Part shown: one piece after another, positions 9,665-17,392 of the stretch | Layout of the letters: every line of letters starts with the position of its first letter | Numbering within the stretch: the first letter of the stretch is position 1 | Assembly: GCA_902574355.1 (NCBI GenBank) | Contig: CACGNN010000006.1 | Span: 1 to 64,000, forward strand | Origin: an uncultured SAR86 cluster bacterium | GTDB lineage: Bacteria; Pseudomonadota; Gammaproteobacteria; Magnimaribacterales; Magnimaribacteraceae | Reading direction: 5' to 3' | DNA: 64,000 bases | The notes under the pieces: generated by a model | Database searches by the model: none | Told to the model about the DNA's origin: nothing | The model's input: the letters and a program-made list of their open reading frames with translations, nothing else | Translations under genes and position numbers: made by a program

Positions 9665-10504
9665 ATGAATAAAAATTTAGGTTCTCTCTATATTGTCTCT
9701 ACTCCCATAGGTAATTTAAATGATATTACATTCAGGGCGATAGAAGTACTTAATAAAGTTCATATTTGTGCGTCTGAAGATACAAGAATATCTAGTGTGC
9801 TTTTTAAGAAATACAATATCAATACTAAGCTAACTTCTTACCACAAGTTTTCGGAAAAAAGTAAGATAAATAAATTTATAGATATTTTGAAGTCAGGAAA
9901 AGACATTGCCTTAATAAGTGATGCTGGAACTCCTTTAATCTCAGATCCAGGACAATTCTTAGTAGAAGCGGCTATTCAAAATAAAATAAGAATAATACCA
10001 ATACCAGGGGCAACATCAGTAATTACAGCATTAAGTGTTTCAGGTTTTAACCTTGAAAATTTTACTTTTTATGGATTTTTTCCACGAAAATCAGGAGAAA
10101 AAAAGATCCTCCTAAAAAAAATAGCTTCGTCTTCCGGCCCATCTGTTTTATTTGAGTCAGGTAGACGTTTAGAGAAATTATTTGATTCTTTATCTGAAGA
10201 ACTAAAACCAGATTGTAGAATTTTAGTTGCAAGGGAGCTAACTAAATTACATGAGACTCTTTATAGATCTGAGTTATATAAAATAAAGGAAATTCTTCTT
10301 GATTCCGAATTTGGATTGAAAGGAGAATTTGTAATTATCATTGAAGGGCACGAGGAGGAATCAGGAGATATTTTGATTGATGAAGAGAAAAGAATATTAG
10401 GAATTCTTATGGAAAAATTAGATAGAAAATTAGCTTTACAAATTGCGTCTGAAATACTCAAAAAAAAGAGAAATGAAATTTATAAAATAAAAATGAAGAG
10501 CTAA
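9665..10504 (+). CDS. rsmI: 16S rRNA (cytidine-1402 2'-O)-methyltransferase
   Basis: SAM-dependent enzyme methylating the ribose of C1402 in the ribosomal P site. The 279-residue product has the tetrapyrrole-methylase fold with LYIVSTPIGNLNDIT near the N-terminus, ASEDTR, ISDAGTPLISDPG and PIPGATSVITAL. Only 7 bases separate its ATG from the divergent lpoA ATG. It precedes rnpB, an order shared with many gammaproteobacteria. Confidence 0.95.
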   Translation: MNKNLGSLYIVSTPIGNLNDITFRAIEVLNKVHICASEDTRISSVLFKKYNINTKLTSYHKFSEKSKINKFIDILKSGKDIALISDAGTPLISDPGQFLVEAAIQNKIRIIPIPGATSVITALSVSGFNLENFTFYGFFPRKSGEKKILLKKIASSSGPSVLFESGRRLEKLFDSLSEELKPDCRILVARELTKLHETLYRSELYKIKEILLDSEFGLKGEFVIIIEGHEEESGDILIDEEKRILGILMEKLDRKLALQIASEILKKKRNEIYKIKMKS

Positions 10505-10506
10505 AC

Positions 10507-10535
10507 TTCTTTTCAATTACTTTTATGGATACAAT
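10507..10535 (+). promoter_or_regulatory. Putative rnpB promoter
   Basis: A -10 element TACAAT (10530-10535) ends exactly 7 bases before the inferred 5' end of RNase P RNA. A weak -35 (TTCTTT, 10507-10512) lies 17 bases upstream, overlapping the end of rsmI. The correct distance to the RNA start is the main support. Confidence 0.5.
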
Positions 10536-10541
10536 TCAAGG

Positions 10542-10868
10542 GAGTCAGCTGGATAATCGCTCAATTTTTTGAGAGGAAAGTCCGGGCTCCATTGGACAAG
10601 ACGCCAGGTAACTCCTGGGAGACGTAAGTTTACGGAAAGTGCAGCAGAAAATATACCGCCTCTTTGAGGTAAGGGTGAAAAGGTGTGGTAAGAGCACACC
10701 GCATATCAGGCAACTGATTATGGCTTGGCAAACCCCGTCTGGAGCAAGACCAAATAGAGGCTCTAATGTTAGTCCTGACAGGGCCAGGGTAGGTTGCTTG
10801 AATTTTGTGGTGACACAAAATCTAGATGAATGATTATCCTCGACAGAACCCGGCTTACAGGCTGACTC
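10542..10868 (+). ncRNA. rnpB: RNase P RNA, bacterial class A
   Basis: Catalytic RNA that removes 5' leaders from tRNA precursors. The ends form a perfect P1 helix (GAGTCAGC at 10542, GCTGACTC ending 10868). All conserved blocks are present in order: GAGGAAAGTCCGGGCTCC, GCCAGGTAACTCCTGG, GGTAAGGGTGAAA, the GGTAAGAGCACACCG hairpin, GGAGCAAGACCAAATAG, and ACAGAACCCGGCTTA near the 3' end. Its length of about 327 is slightly below the E. coli molecule. A T-rich stretch about 20 bases downstream may end transcription. Exact termini may differ by a few bases. Confidence 0.96.
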
Positions 10869-10968
10869 ATCCCATAATTTCTAATAATTTTTTTCCATAC
10901 TTTTTGGGGTTTTTCATTTGAGAAAAGTGTACTAATTATTGTAACTTTCACTAGTAATTTACTACAAA

Positions 10969-10993
10969 GTGTGTAAAAGTGTGTAAAAGTGCA
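10969..10993 (+). promoter_or_regulatory. Tandem 10-bp repeats upstream of mraZ, putative MraZ operator
   Basis: Two full GTGTGTAAAA units and a third partial unit (GTGCA) run in phase at 10969, 10979 and 10989, ending about 39 bases before mraZ. MraZ in E. coli represses the dcw promoter by binding three 5-base boxes spaced by 5 bases, i.e. the same 10-bp period. Here the box reads GTGTG/GTGCA instead of the known TGGG core, so the assignment is by architecture. The rest of 10869-11031 shows only A+T-rich promoter-like sequence with no gene. Confidence 0.55.
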
Positions 10994-11031
10994 AGATAAT
11001 GTAACGTCTACATATACTTGCGTATAAAGAA

Positions 11032-11511
11032 ATGAGTTTAGGAATATACGGATCAAGCACTCTGACCCTTGATACAAAAGGCAGAATTGTTATACCTGCA
11101 AGGTATAGAGAGCTTCTACGTAAGAGCTGTGAAGGCGAAATAGCAATCACAAAAGATCCTCAATATCCTGCACTCATAATATACCCAGGCAAAATTTGGA
11201 AAGATATTTCACAAAAATTTGAGGTTCTTGGCGGTTTAAATCAAAAAGTAAGATCTATTCAATGGAAAGTTTTGGGAAATGCTTCGGTAACAGAATTTGA
11301 AGCAGTTGAAAGGATGACTATTCTTATACCTCAAATATTAAGAGATTTTGCTGAGCTAGCAATTAAGCAACAGGTAGCTCTCATCGGAATGGGTTCAAAG
11401 TTTGAATTATGGAACCAAGAAAATTGGGACAAAAAACAATCTGGTCTTCAGATTCCTGGTGAAGATTTAATAGATGATCTTCCACCAACTTTAGAGGAGA
11501 TACCATTTTGA
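11032..11511 (+). CDS. mraZ: Transcriptional regulator MraZ
   Basis: AbrB-fold DNA-binding protein that represses the dcw cluster it begins. The first SpoVT/AbrB half is typical (LDTKGRIVIPARYRELL, about residues 13-30). In the second half the conserved DxxGR becomes E-A-V-E-R (near residue 85), keeping the Arg but losing Asp and Gly. At 159 residues the length is normal. The stop overlaps the rsmH TTG start. Confidence 0.93.
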   Translation: MSLGIYGSSTLTLDTKGRIVIPARYRELLRKSCEGEIAITKDPQYPALIIYPGKIWKDISQKFEVLGGLNQKVRSIQWKVLGNASVTEFEAVERMTILIPQILRDFAELAIKQQVALIGMGSKFELWNQENWDKKQSGLQIPGEDLIDDLPPTLEEIPF

Positions 11512-12392
11512 TCAAAGCTAGTCATGAAGCTGTGATGGTGAATGAAGTGCTAGAAAATCTTGTCTTTGAACAAAATGGAAAATATGTAGACTGCACATTT
11601 GGAGCAGGTGGTCACTCTTTAGAAATCTTAAAAAAAATTAATGAGTCTGGTACTTTAATCTCGATCGACAAAGATGAAAAAGCAACAGCCAACCTGTCCA
11701 AAGATTTTACTGATGATGGAAGATTCAGATTTATTAATGATTCTTTCTCTAATCTCAGAAACATATTTGAAGATAAAGAAGTTGACGGGATATTGATAGA
11801 TCTTGGTATTTCTTCAACACAACTCGATGATCCTCAAAGAGGTTTTAGTTTCCAATCAAATGGACCTTTAGACATGAGAATAGATAACACCAAAGGTCAA
11901 ACCGCATCAGAGTGGATAAATAGAGCCACAAAAAAAGAAATTGAAGATGTGCTATGGGTTCTTGGTCAGGAAAGAGCTTCAAGGAAGATTGCAAGTAAGA
12001 TTTGTGAAATAAGAGAAAAGAAGCCTATAGAATCAACTAAAGAATTATCTGATCTTATAAGATCTTGCGTTTATACGAGATCTAAAAAACACCCAGCTAC
12101 AAATTCTTTCAGAGCGATAAGGATGCTTATCAATAATGAGATAGAGGAACTTCAGAGAGTCTTAGAGGCTTCAAGTCATGTTTTATGTTGTGGAGGGAGA
12201 CTTGCAGTCATAAGCTTTCACTCTTTGGAAGATAGGATTGTCAAAAGATTCTTCCAAGGAAAAGATAGAAATGAATCAAATGTGAAGTTTCAATATATAA
12301 AAGATAAATTTCTTAAACCAACTCCTAAAGAAATAACCATTAATCCCAGAAGTAGAAGTGCAATTCTAAGAGTCGCCGAAAAGCTATGTTGA
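11508..12392 (+). CDS. rsmH: 16S rRNA (cytosine-1402 N4)-methyltransferase
   Basis: Adds the base methyl at C1402, the same nucleotide whose ribose is modified by RsmI encoded 1 kb upstream. Starts at TTG with a GAGGAG ribosome site 10 bases upstream and overlapping the mraZ stop. Visible blocks are HEAVMVNEVLE, the SAM loop DCTFGAGGHS, DLGISSTQLDDPQRGFSF, and the C-terminal SRSAILRVAEK. The 294-residue length is normal for the family. Confidence 0.96.
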   Translation: MIKASHEAVMVNEVLENLVFEQNGKYVDCTFGAGGHSLEILKKINESGTLISIDKDEKATANLSKDFTDDGRFRFINDSFSNLRNIFEDKEVDGILIDLGISSTQLDDPQRGFSFQSNGPLDMRIDNTKGQTASEWINRATKKEIEDVLWVLGQERASRKIASKICEIREKKPIESTKELSDLIRSCVYTRSKKHPATNSFRAIRMLINNEIEELQRVLEASSHVLCCGGRLAVISFHSLEDRIVKRFFQGKDRNESNVKFQYIKDKFLKPTPKEITINPRSRSAILRVAEKLC

Positions 12393-12676
12393 ATATTAAA
12401 CATAAATTAATTTCCATTTCCTTATTAGTCTCTATATCTTTTTTGAGTTCCTATAAACTCGTTTTGCAAACATATGAGCATAGGACTTTATTTGCAGAAT
12501 TGGAAAACCTTAGATTGGAAAAAGAGGAGTTATCTTTTCAATCAAATATCCTGATTGAAGAGGTAAAGTACTATAAGAACCACATCTCCTTAAGAAAATA
12601 TGCCTCCGAAAAGCTAGGAATGGTTATTCCTAAAGATAAAGATCGAGTCTATCTGACAAGGAGAATTGATAAATGA
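12386..12676 (+). CDS. ftsL: Cell division protein FtsL
   Basis: Small bitopic divisome protein that forms the FtsQLB scaffold. It has 96 residues: a short cytoplasmic part, one transmembrane helix (about residues 9-25) and a periplasmic coiled coil (ELENLRLEKEELSFQSNIL). Sequence is poorly conserved in this family, so the name rests on topology, size and position directly after rsmH. It overlaps rsmH by 7 bases and ftsQ by 4. Confidence 0.85.
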   Translation: MLNIKHKLISISLLVSISFLSSYKLVLQTYEHRTLFAELENLRLEKEELSFQSNILIEEVKYYKNHISLRKYASEKLGMVIPKDKDRVYLTRRIDK

Positions 12677-13335
12677 GATATCTGTTAATCATATTTTTTG
12701 CTTTACTTGCAAGTTGCTCAGGTCAAAAAGAAGCAAATATTGATTCAATTGATATCAAAATCTCAAAAGAAATAATTTCAAATTTTGAACAGGTTAAACA
12801 TCAGATTACTAATCACTTACAGAATAAAAATAAATATAACAAAAGTGAGATTTTCTCTAATTCTTGGGTCTCAGTTATTAAGACCACCAAAACATTTGAT
12901 GAAAAATTACATATTGAAGTCAAAGAACACCAACCAATAGCTTCTTTGGATAGAGGTAGGTTTATAACTCAAGAAGGAAAGATAATTACTCCTGCTGAAG
13001 GAAATAAGTCTCTTAAACTGGTATCAATCATCGGAAGAGATAATGAATATTTAACACTCCTTGATAGTATTTTTTTACTACAAAATATATTAAATCTCAA
13101 AGGAAACTCTCTCATTAGCATTGAGCATAGAGGGTCAGGTTTTATTGAGGCGGTTGATAATGAAAGTGTGATGTACAGATTTAATAAAGAGGATTTCCGG
13201 GTTCAGCTCGAGCGTCTCGAGGATCTTATACTGTTCGAGCTGAACTCAGGAATTAATGATCATATCAGATATATAGATTTGAGGTATAAAAATGCTATTG
13301 CATTAGGCAATAAGAATATGGAGAAATCAATATGA
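12673..13335 (+). CDS. ftsQ: FtsQ-type division protein with lipoprotein-like N-terminus
   Basis: Periplasmic divisome protein that recruits FtsL/FtsB. Assignment rests on position directly before ftsA, size (220 residues), and a POTRA-like N-terminal region followed by a FtsQ-type beta domain (VKEHQPIASL, ITQEGKII, YIDLRYKNAIAL). The N-terminus is unusual: Met-Arg, a short hydrophobic stretch and L-A-S-C15, a lipobox, replace the cytoplasmic tail and membrane helix of normal FtsQ. A stop codon (12670-12672) lies immediately before the ATG in frame, so no longer start is possible. Start overlaps ftsL, stop overlaps ftsA (ATGA). Confidence 0.78.
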   Translation: MRYLLIIFFALLASCSGQKEANIDSIDIKISKEIISNFEQVKHQITNHLQNKNKYNKSEIFSNSWVSVIKTTKTFDEKLHIEVKEHQPIASLDRGRFITQEGKIITPAEGNKSLKLVSIIGRDNEYLTLLDSIFLLQNILNLKGNSLISIEHRGSGFIEAVDNESVMYRFNKEDFRVQLERLEDLILFELNSGINDHIRYIDLRYKNAIALGNKNMEKSI

Positions 13336-14558
13336 GTAATGTAAGTAGAAATGAAATGCTAGTTGGTGTAGATATTGGAACTTCGAAAGTGGTTGCAATT
13401 GTTGCTGAGGCAAGAGGAGGCCAGCTAGAAATTATTGGTCTAGGAACACATTCTTCAAAAGGATTAAAAAATGGAGTTGTCGTAGATATTGATTCCACAA
13501 CAACAGCTATAAAAAAATCTATAGAAGAGGCTGAAAGTATGGCAGGTTGCCATATTGGTTCTTGCTACGTGGGCATATCAGGTAGTCACATCAGAGGTCT
13601 TAATTCAGAAGGAGTAGTACCAATTAGAGATGGAGAGGTAAAGTTCTCAGACGTAGATAGAGTTATTGAGACTGCTCAAGCTATGGCAATTCCTGCAGAT
13701 CAAAGATTACTTCATGTTCTTCCAAGAGATTACATCATTGATAAACAAGATGGTATTAAAGAGCCCCTAGGGATGGCAGGTTCTAGATTGGAGGCAAAAG
13801 TTCATTTAGTAACATGCAGCGAGAATTCTTCACAAAATATCCATAAATGTATTAGTGCATCGGGTCTAGATGTAGAAGCATTTGTTTTAGAGCAATTGGC
13901 TTCTAGCTACTCGGTTCTCACAGAAGATGAAAGGAACTTAGGAGTCTGTCTTATTGATATCGGCGGTGGAACAACTGATATAGCAGTTTTTGTGGATGGC
14001 TCTATTTGCTTTACTGATGTTATACCAGTAGCTGGAGATCATGTAACAAATGATATAGCTCAAGCTTTGAGAACACCGCCTACCCAAGCAGAAACAATAA
14101 AACAACGATACGGATGTGCAGTTAGTTCAATGACCAGACCTGAAGAAATAATGATGGTTCCGGGTATGGGGGGAAGGCCAGAAAGAGAACTCTCTAGACA
14201 AGCTTTAGCTGATGTCTTGGAGAGAAGATATGTAGAGATATTTAGCATGGCACAACAAAAATTGAGCTTAAGTGGTTTCGATGAGTTGATACCTGCAGGA
14301 ATAGTTTTAACAGGAGGGGCCTCAAAAGTTGAGGGTGCTACTGAGTTAGCAGAGGAAATATTTCATTCTCCAGTTAGGATGGGATCTCCACATTCAGTAG
14401 AAGGTTTTTCTGAAATAATTAATAATCCAGTTTATGCAACTTCAGTTGGCTTACTACTTTATGGTCAGAAGCAAATGCAAGAAGATCATTTAAATTATAT
14501 TCATAGAGATAAAAATATCTTAAACAGAATTTCTAGATGGTTTGGAGGAAATCTTTAG
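13332..14558 (+). CDS. ftsA: Cell division protein FtsA
   Basis: Actin-like ATPase that tethers FtsZ filaments to the inner membrane. Motifs: phosphate-1 loop VGVDIGTSKV, the inserted 1C domain around residues 85-165, phosphate-2 LIDIGGGTTDIAVF and adenosine loop VLTGGASKVEG. The C-terminus ILNRISRWFGGNL is the amphipathic membrane-targeting helix. The 408-residue length is normal. It lies between ftsQ and ftsZ as in most bacteria, but the trio sits near the front of the dcw cluster. Confidence 0.97.
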   Translation: MSNVSRNEMLVGVDIGTSKVVAIVAEARGGQLEIIGLGTHSSKGLKNGVVVDIDSTTTAIKKSIEEAESMAGCHIGSCYVGISGSHIRGLNSEGVVPIRDGEVKFSDVDRVIETAQAMAIPADQRLLHVLPRDYIIDKQDGIKEPLGMAGSRLEAKVHLVTCSENSSQNIHKCISASGLDVEAFVLEQLASSYSVLTEDERNLGVCLIDIGGGTTDIAVFVDGSICFTDVIPVAGDHVTNDIAQALRTPPTQAETIKQRYGCAVSSMTRPEEIMMVPGMGGRPERELSRQALADVLERRYVEIFSMAQQKLSLSGFDELIPAGIVLTGGASKVEGATELAEEIFHSPVRMGSPHSVEGFSEIINNPVYATSVGLLLYGQKQMQEDHLNYIHRDKNILNRISRWFGGNL

Positions 14559-14583
14559 TACTTAATTAAAAGAGAGGTTAATT

Positions 14584-15732
14584 ATGAGTGAATGGGAAAT
14601 AATCGAAGAAATAAAAGAGAATGCTTCAATTAAAGTTATTGGAGTCGGTGGTGGAGGGGGCAATGCGGTGCAGCATATGGTTGAATGCGGCATTGAAGGC
14701 GCCGAGTTCATATCTATAAATACTGATAAGCAGGCTTTAGATAAAAATGATGCAAGCACTAAATTAATATTAGGTATGGAAATTACTGATGGTTTAGGAG
14801 CGGGTGCAAATCCGATAATTGGAAGGGAAGCAGCCCTTGAAGATAGAGATAAATTGAGAGATATACTTAAAGGAACTGACATGGTTTTTGTAACGGCAGG
14901 GATGGGTGGAGGAACAGGAACTGGAGCCGCTCCTATAGTAGCTCAAGTTGCTAAAGAGCTTGGAATTCTTACTGTTGCCGTTGTAACAAAGCCATTTGAG
15001 CTTGAAGGTGCCAAGAGAATGAAGATTGCTCAAGAGGGAATAAAGGAGCTGGTCGAGGAGGTTGATTCTTTAATTACTATACCTAATCAAAAATTACTTG
15101 AAGTTCTTGGAGAAGATTGCAGTATGCTTGAGGCATTTAAACAAGCCAATGATGTTCTTGGTGGGGCGGTGAGAGGTATATCAGACATTATTATTAGACC
15201 TGGCTTAATAAATGTCGATTTTGCAGACGTAAAAACTGTAATGTCTGAAAAGGGAACTGCTATGATGGGTACAGGTACTTCAACTGGTCCGGATAGGGCT
15301 AGAATAGCTGCAGAACAGGCTGTCGCGAGTAAGCTTTTAGAAGATATTAGTTTAAAAGATGCAAAAGGTGTTCTAGTAAATATTACTGCTGGTCCTGAAT
15401 TATCTTTGGGTGAAATTAAGGCCGTTGGTGATTGCATAAATAGTTTTGCTTCTCCTGAAGCGATAATTGTTACCGGAACAGTTCTAGATGAATCTTCTAC
15501 GAATGATCTTACGGTTACAGTTATTGCTACGGGGCTGAATTCTTCTTTACAAACAGCTTCTAATAAACCTGAAAGTGTAAGGGTTGTAAGTCAAAGGCAA
15601 CCTTTACCTTTGAGCGATGCAGCCATGCAGTTACTTGATAATCCTCCATCAATAGAAAAAGCTGTGAAAAAGGCTTCTAATGAAGAGGAATATCTTGATA
15701 TACCGTCATTTGTAAGAACTCAGTTAGATTAA
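14584..15732 (+). CDS. ftsZ: Cell division protein FtsZ
   Basis: Tubulin-like GTPase forming the Z ring. It shows the GTP signature GGGTGTGAAP (108-117), the N-terminal GVGGGGGNA, the T7-loop region NVDFADVKTVM and the C-terminal peptide DIPSFVRTQLD that binds FtsA and ZipA. The 382 residues include a short linker. A ribosome site (AGAGAGG) 7 bases before the ATG marks it for high expression. Ten bases separate it from ftsI; lpxC, the usual downstream neighbour, is not here. Confidence 0.98.
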   Translation: MSEWEIIEEIKENASIKVIGVGGGGGNAVQHMVECGIEGAEFISINTDKQALDKNDASTKLILGMEITDGLGAGANPIIGREAALEDRDKLRDILKGTDMVFVTAGMGGGTGTGAAPIVAQVAKELGILTVAVVTKPFELEGAKRMKIAQEGIKELVEEVDSLITIPNQKLLEVLGEDCSMLEAFKQANDVLGGAVRGISDIIIRPGLINVDFADVKTVMSEKGTAMMGTGTSTGPDRARIAAEQAVASKLLEDISLKDAKGVLVNITAGPELSLGEIKAVGDCINSFASPEAIIVTGTVLDESSTNDLTVTVIATGLNSSLQTASNKPESVRVVSQRQPLPLSDAAMQLLDNPPSIEKAVKKASNEEEYLDIPSFVRTQLD

Positions 15733-15742
15733 TTAAGAGATT

Positions 15743-17392
15743 ATGTCTACAAGGATTCTCTATTCTTCGGGAAGAATAGTTTTTATCCAATTAATTATCC
15801 TTATAGGGTTCCTGTCTCTTTTGGGCAGATTAATTTATCTTCAAATTTTTCAAGATATTTTTTTAGATGATCAAGTTTTTAACAGATTAGATTCCCAATA
15901 CTCTCTTTTGGCTCCTCGAGGAAAAATATTAGATAGAAATGGTAATGTTTTAGCTCTTGATATAAAAGGATATAGTGTTGGAATAGATCTAGGAAAATTT
16001 AAATTCGAAGAAGAAACAATTACTTTTCTTTCGAAGCTATTAGATAAAGATCCTGTTAATCTTTCAAATATACTTCATGGAAAGTCTTCTGGTTATAAAG
16101 AGATAAGCAGAAATATTAATTTTGAGATAAAGGAAAAGCTTAAAGATAAAAAGATACCTGGTGTATATTTCAGAGAAAATTTAAGAAGGAGTTATCCTGA
16201 GAGGAATATAACATCACATGTTGTTGGCCTAACTGACATCGATAGAAAAGGCATTCAGGGAGTTGAATTAATCTTTGATAACGAACTGCGTGGTGAAGAG
16301 GGTAGTTTTGAAGGTATCAAAGGAGCTAAAAATACTAAGCTTGAAGGAAAAAGGATTGAAGCGGTATCTGGTAAAAATATCACATTAACTATTGATATCA
16401 ATATTCAGGCGATTGCTTACCATCAATTAAATGAGGCAATAAAAGAACACAATGCGAAGGCAGGATCTATAGTCGTTATAGAGCCAAAGTCAGGTGATAT
16501 ATTAGGATTAGTTAATTATCCTTCTTTTGATCCTTCTAATAGAAGAAATTTAGTGGACATGTCAAAATTGAGAAATCGAGCAACAGTAGATATATTTGAA
16601 CCAGGTTCAGTTTTAAAGCCGCTTGCGATGTCTGCTATATTAGAATCAGACTATCGACCCAAAGCTTCCAAAATCAACACCTCGCCTGGTTGGATAGAGT
16701 ATGAAGGCTTCAAAACAAGTGACTTTAAGGATTACGGAGCACTGAGCCTTTCTCAAATTATATCCCTTTCTAGTAATGTTGGAATGGTAAAGTTATGTCA
16801 ATATCAAGATATAGAACACCTCACAAATTATTATAAAAAGTTTGGTATTGGGCGTTATCCTACTGCAATTATGCTTCCGGCTAGAGAAGGTTTCCTTCCA
16901 CATTCATCTCAATTTACGTTGAGAGATAAAGTGAGCTCTTGTTACGGATATGGAATGACCTTGTCTGCACTCCAAATTGCACAAGCTTACTCAGTATTTG
17001 CAAATGAAGGAAATTTCGTTGAACTAAATTTATTTAGAGATCATAGTTTTGATGAACCCCTGCATGAAAAAGTCTTACAAAAGGAAACTAATGATATTGT
17101 TTTGGGTATGCTTGTTGAGACCGTAAACTCCTCTAACGGAACTGCTTCTAAAGCAAGACTGCAAGAGAAGATAGTCGCAGGTAAAACTGGAACTGCGAAA
17201 GAGAGTCTAGAAGAAGAAACTACTTACTCTGCAACATTTGCCGGATTTGTGCCTCATGATAAACCTGAATTACTTGCAGTTGTTGTAATCAATGGTCTAT
17301 CTGGAGAAGACTATTCAGGTGGTAGGGTCTCTGCTCCTGTATTTTCAAGATTAATGCAGCAGATATTTATGTTACAAGATCTAAAAATATAA
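15743..17392 (+). CDS. ftsI: Peptidoglycan D,D-transpeptidase FtsI (PBP3)
   Basis: Septal class B penicillin-binding protein that crosslinks peptidoglycan with FtsW. It has an N-terminal anchor (about residues 12-35), a non-catalytic dimerisation domain starting at RGKILDRNG, and the transpeptidase with S289-V-L-K292, S343-S-N345 and K481-T-G483. Length 549 matches the family. It joins murE with no spacer (stop followed directly by ATG). In the standard order it follows ftsL; here ftsQAZ intervene. Confidence 0.97.
   Translation: MSTRILYSSGRIVFIQLIILIGFLSLLGRLIYLQIFQDIFLDDQVFNRLDSQYSLLAPRGKILDRNGNVLALDIKGYSVGIDLGKFKFEEETITFLSKLLDKDPVNLSNILHGKSSGYKEISRNINFEIKEKLKDKKIPGVYFRENLRRSYPERNITSHVVGLTDIDRKGIQGVELIFDNELRGEEGSFEGIKGAKNTKLEGKRIEAVSGKNITLTIDINIQAIAYHQLNEAIKEHNAKAGSIVVIEPKSGDILGLVNYPSFDPSNRRNLVDMSKLRNRATVDIFEPGSVLKPLAMSAILESDYRPKASKINTSPGWIEYEGFKTSDFKDYGALSLSQIISLSSNVGMVKLCQYQDIEHLTNYYKKFGIGRYPTAIMLPAREGFLPHSSQFTLRDKVSSCYGYGMTLSALQIAQAYSVFANEGNFVELNLFRDHSFDEPLHEKVLQKETNDIVLGMLVETVNSSNGTASKARLQEKIVAGKTGTAKESLEEETTYSATFAGFVPHDKPELLAVVVINGLSGEDYSGGRVSAPVFSRLMQQIFMLQDLKI

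Noticed and set aside
10630-10833. Open reading frames on both strands within 10630-10833
   Set aside because: They lie inside the RNase P RNA, whose conserved blocks explain the sequence completely.
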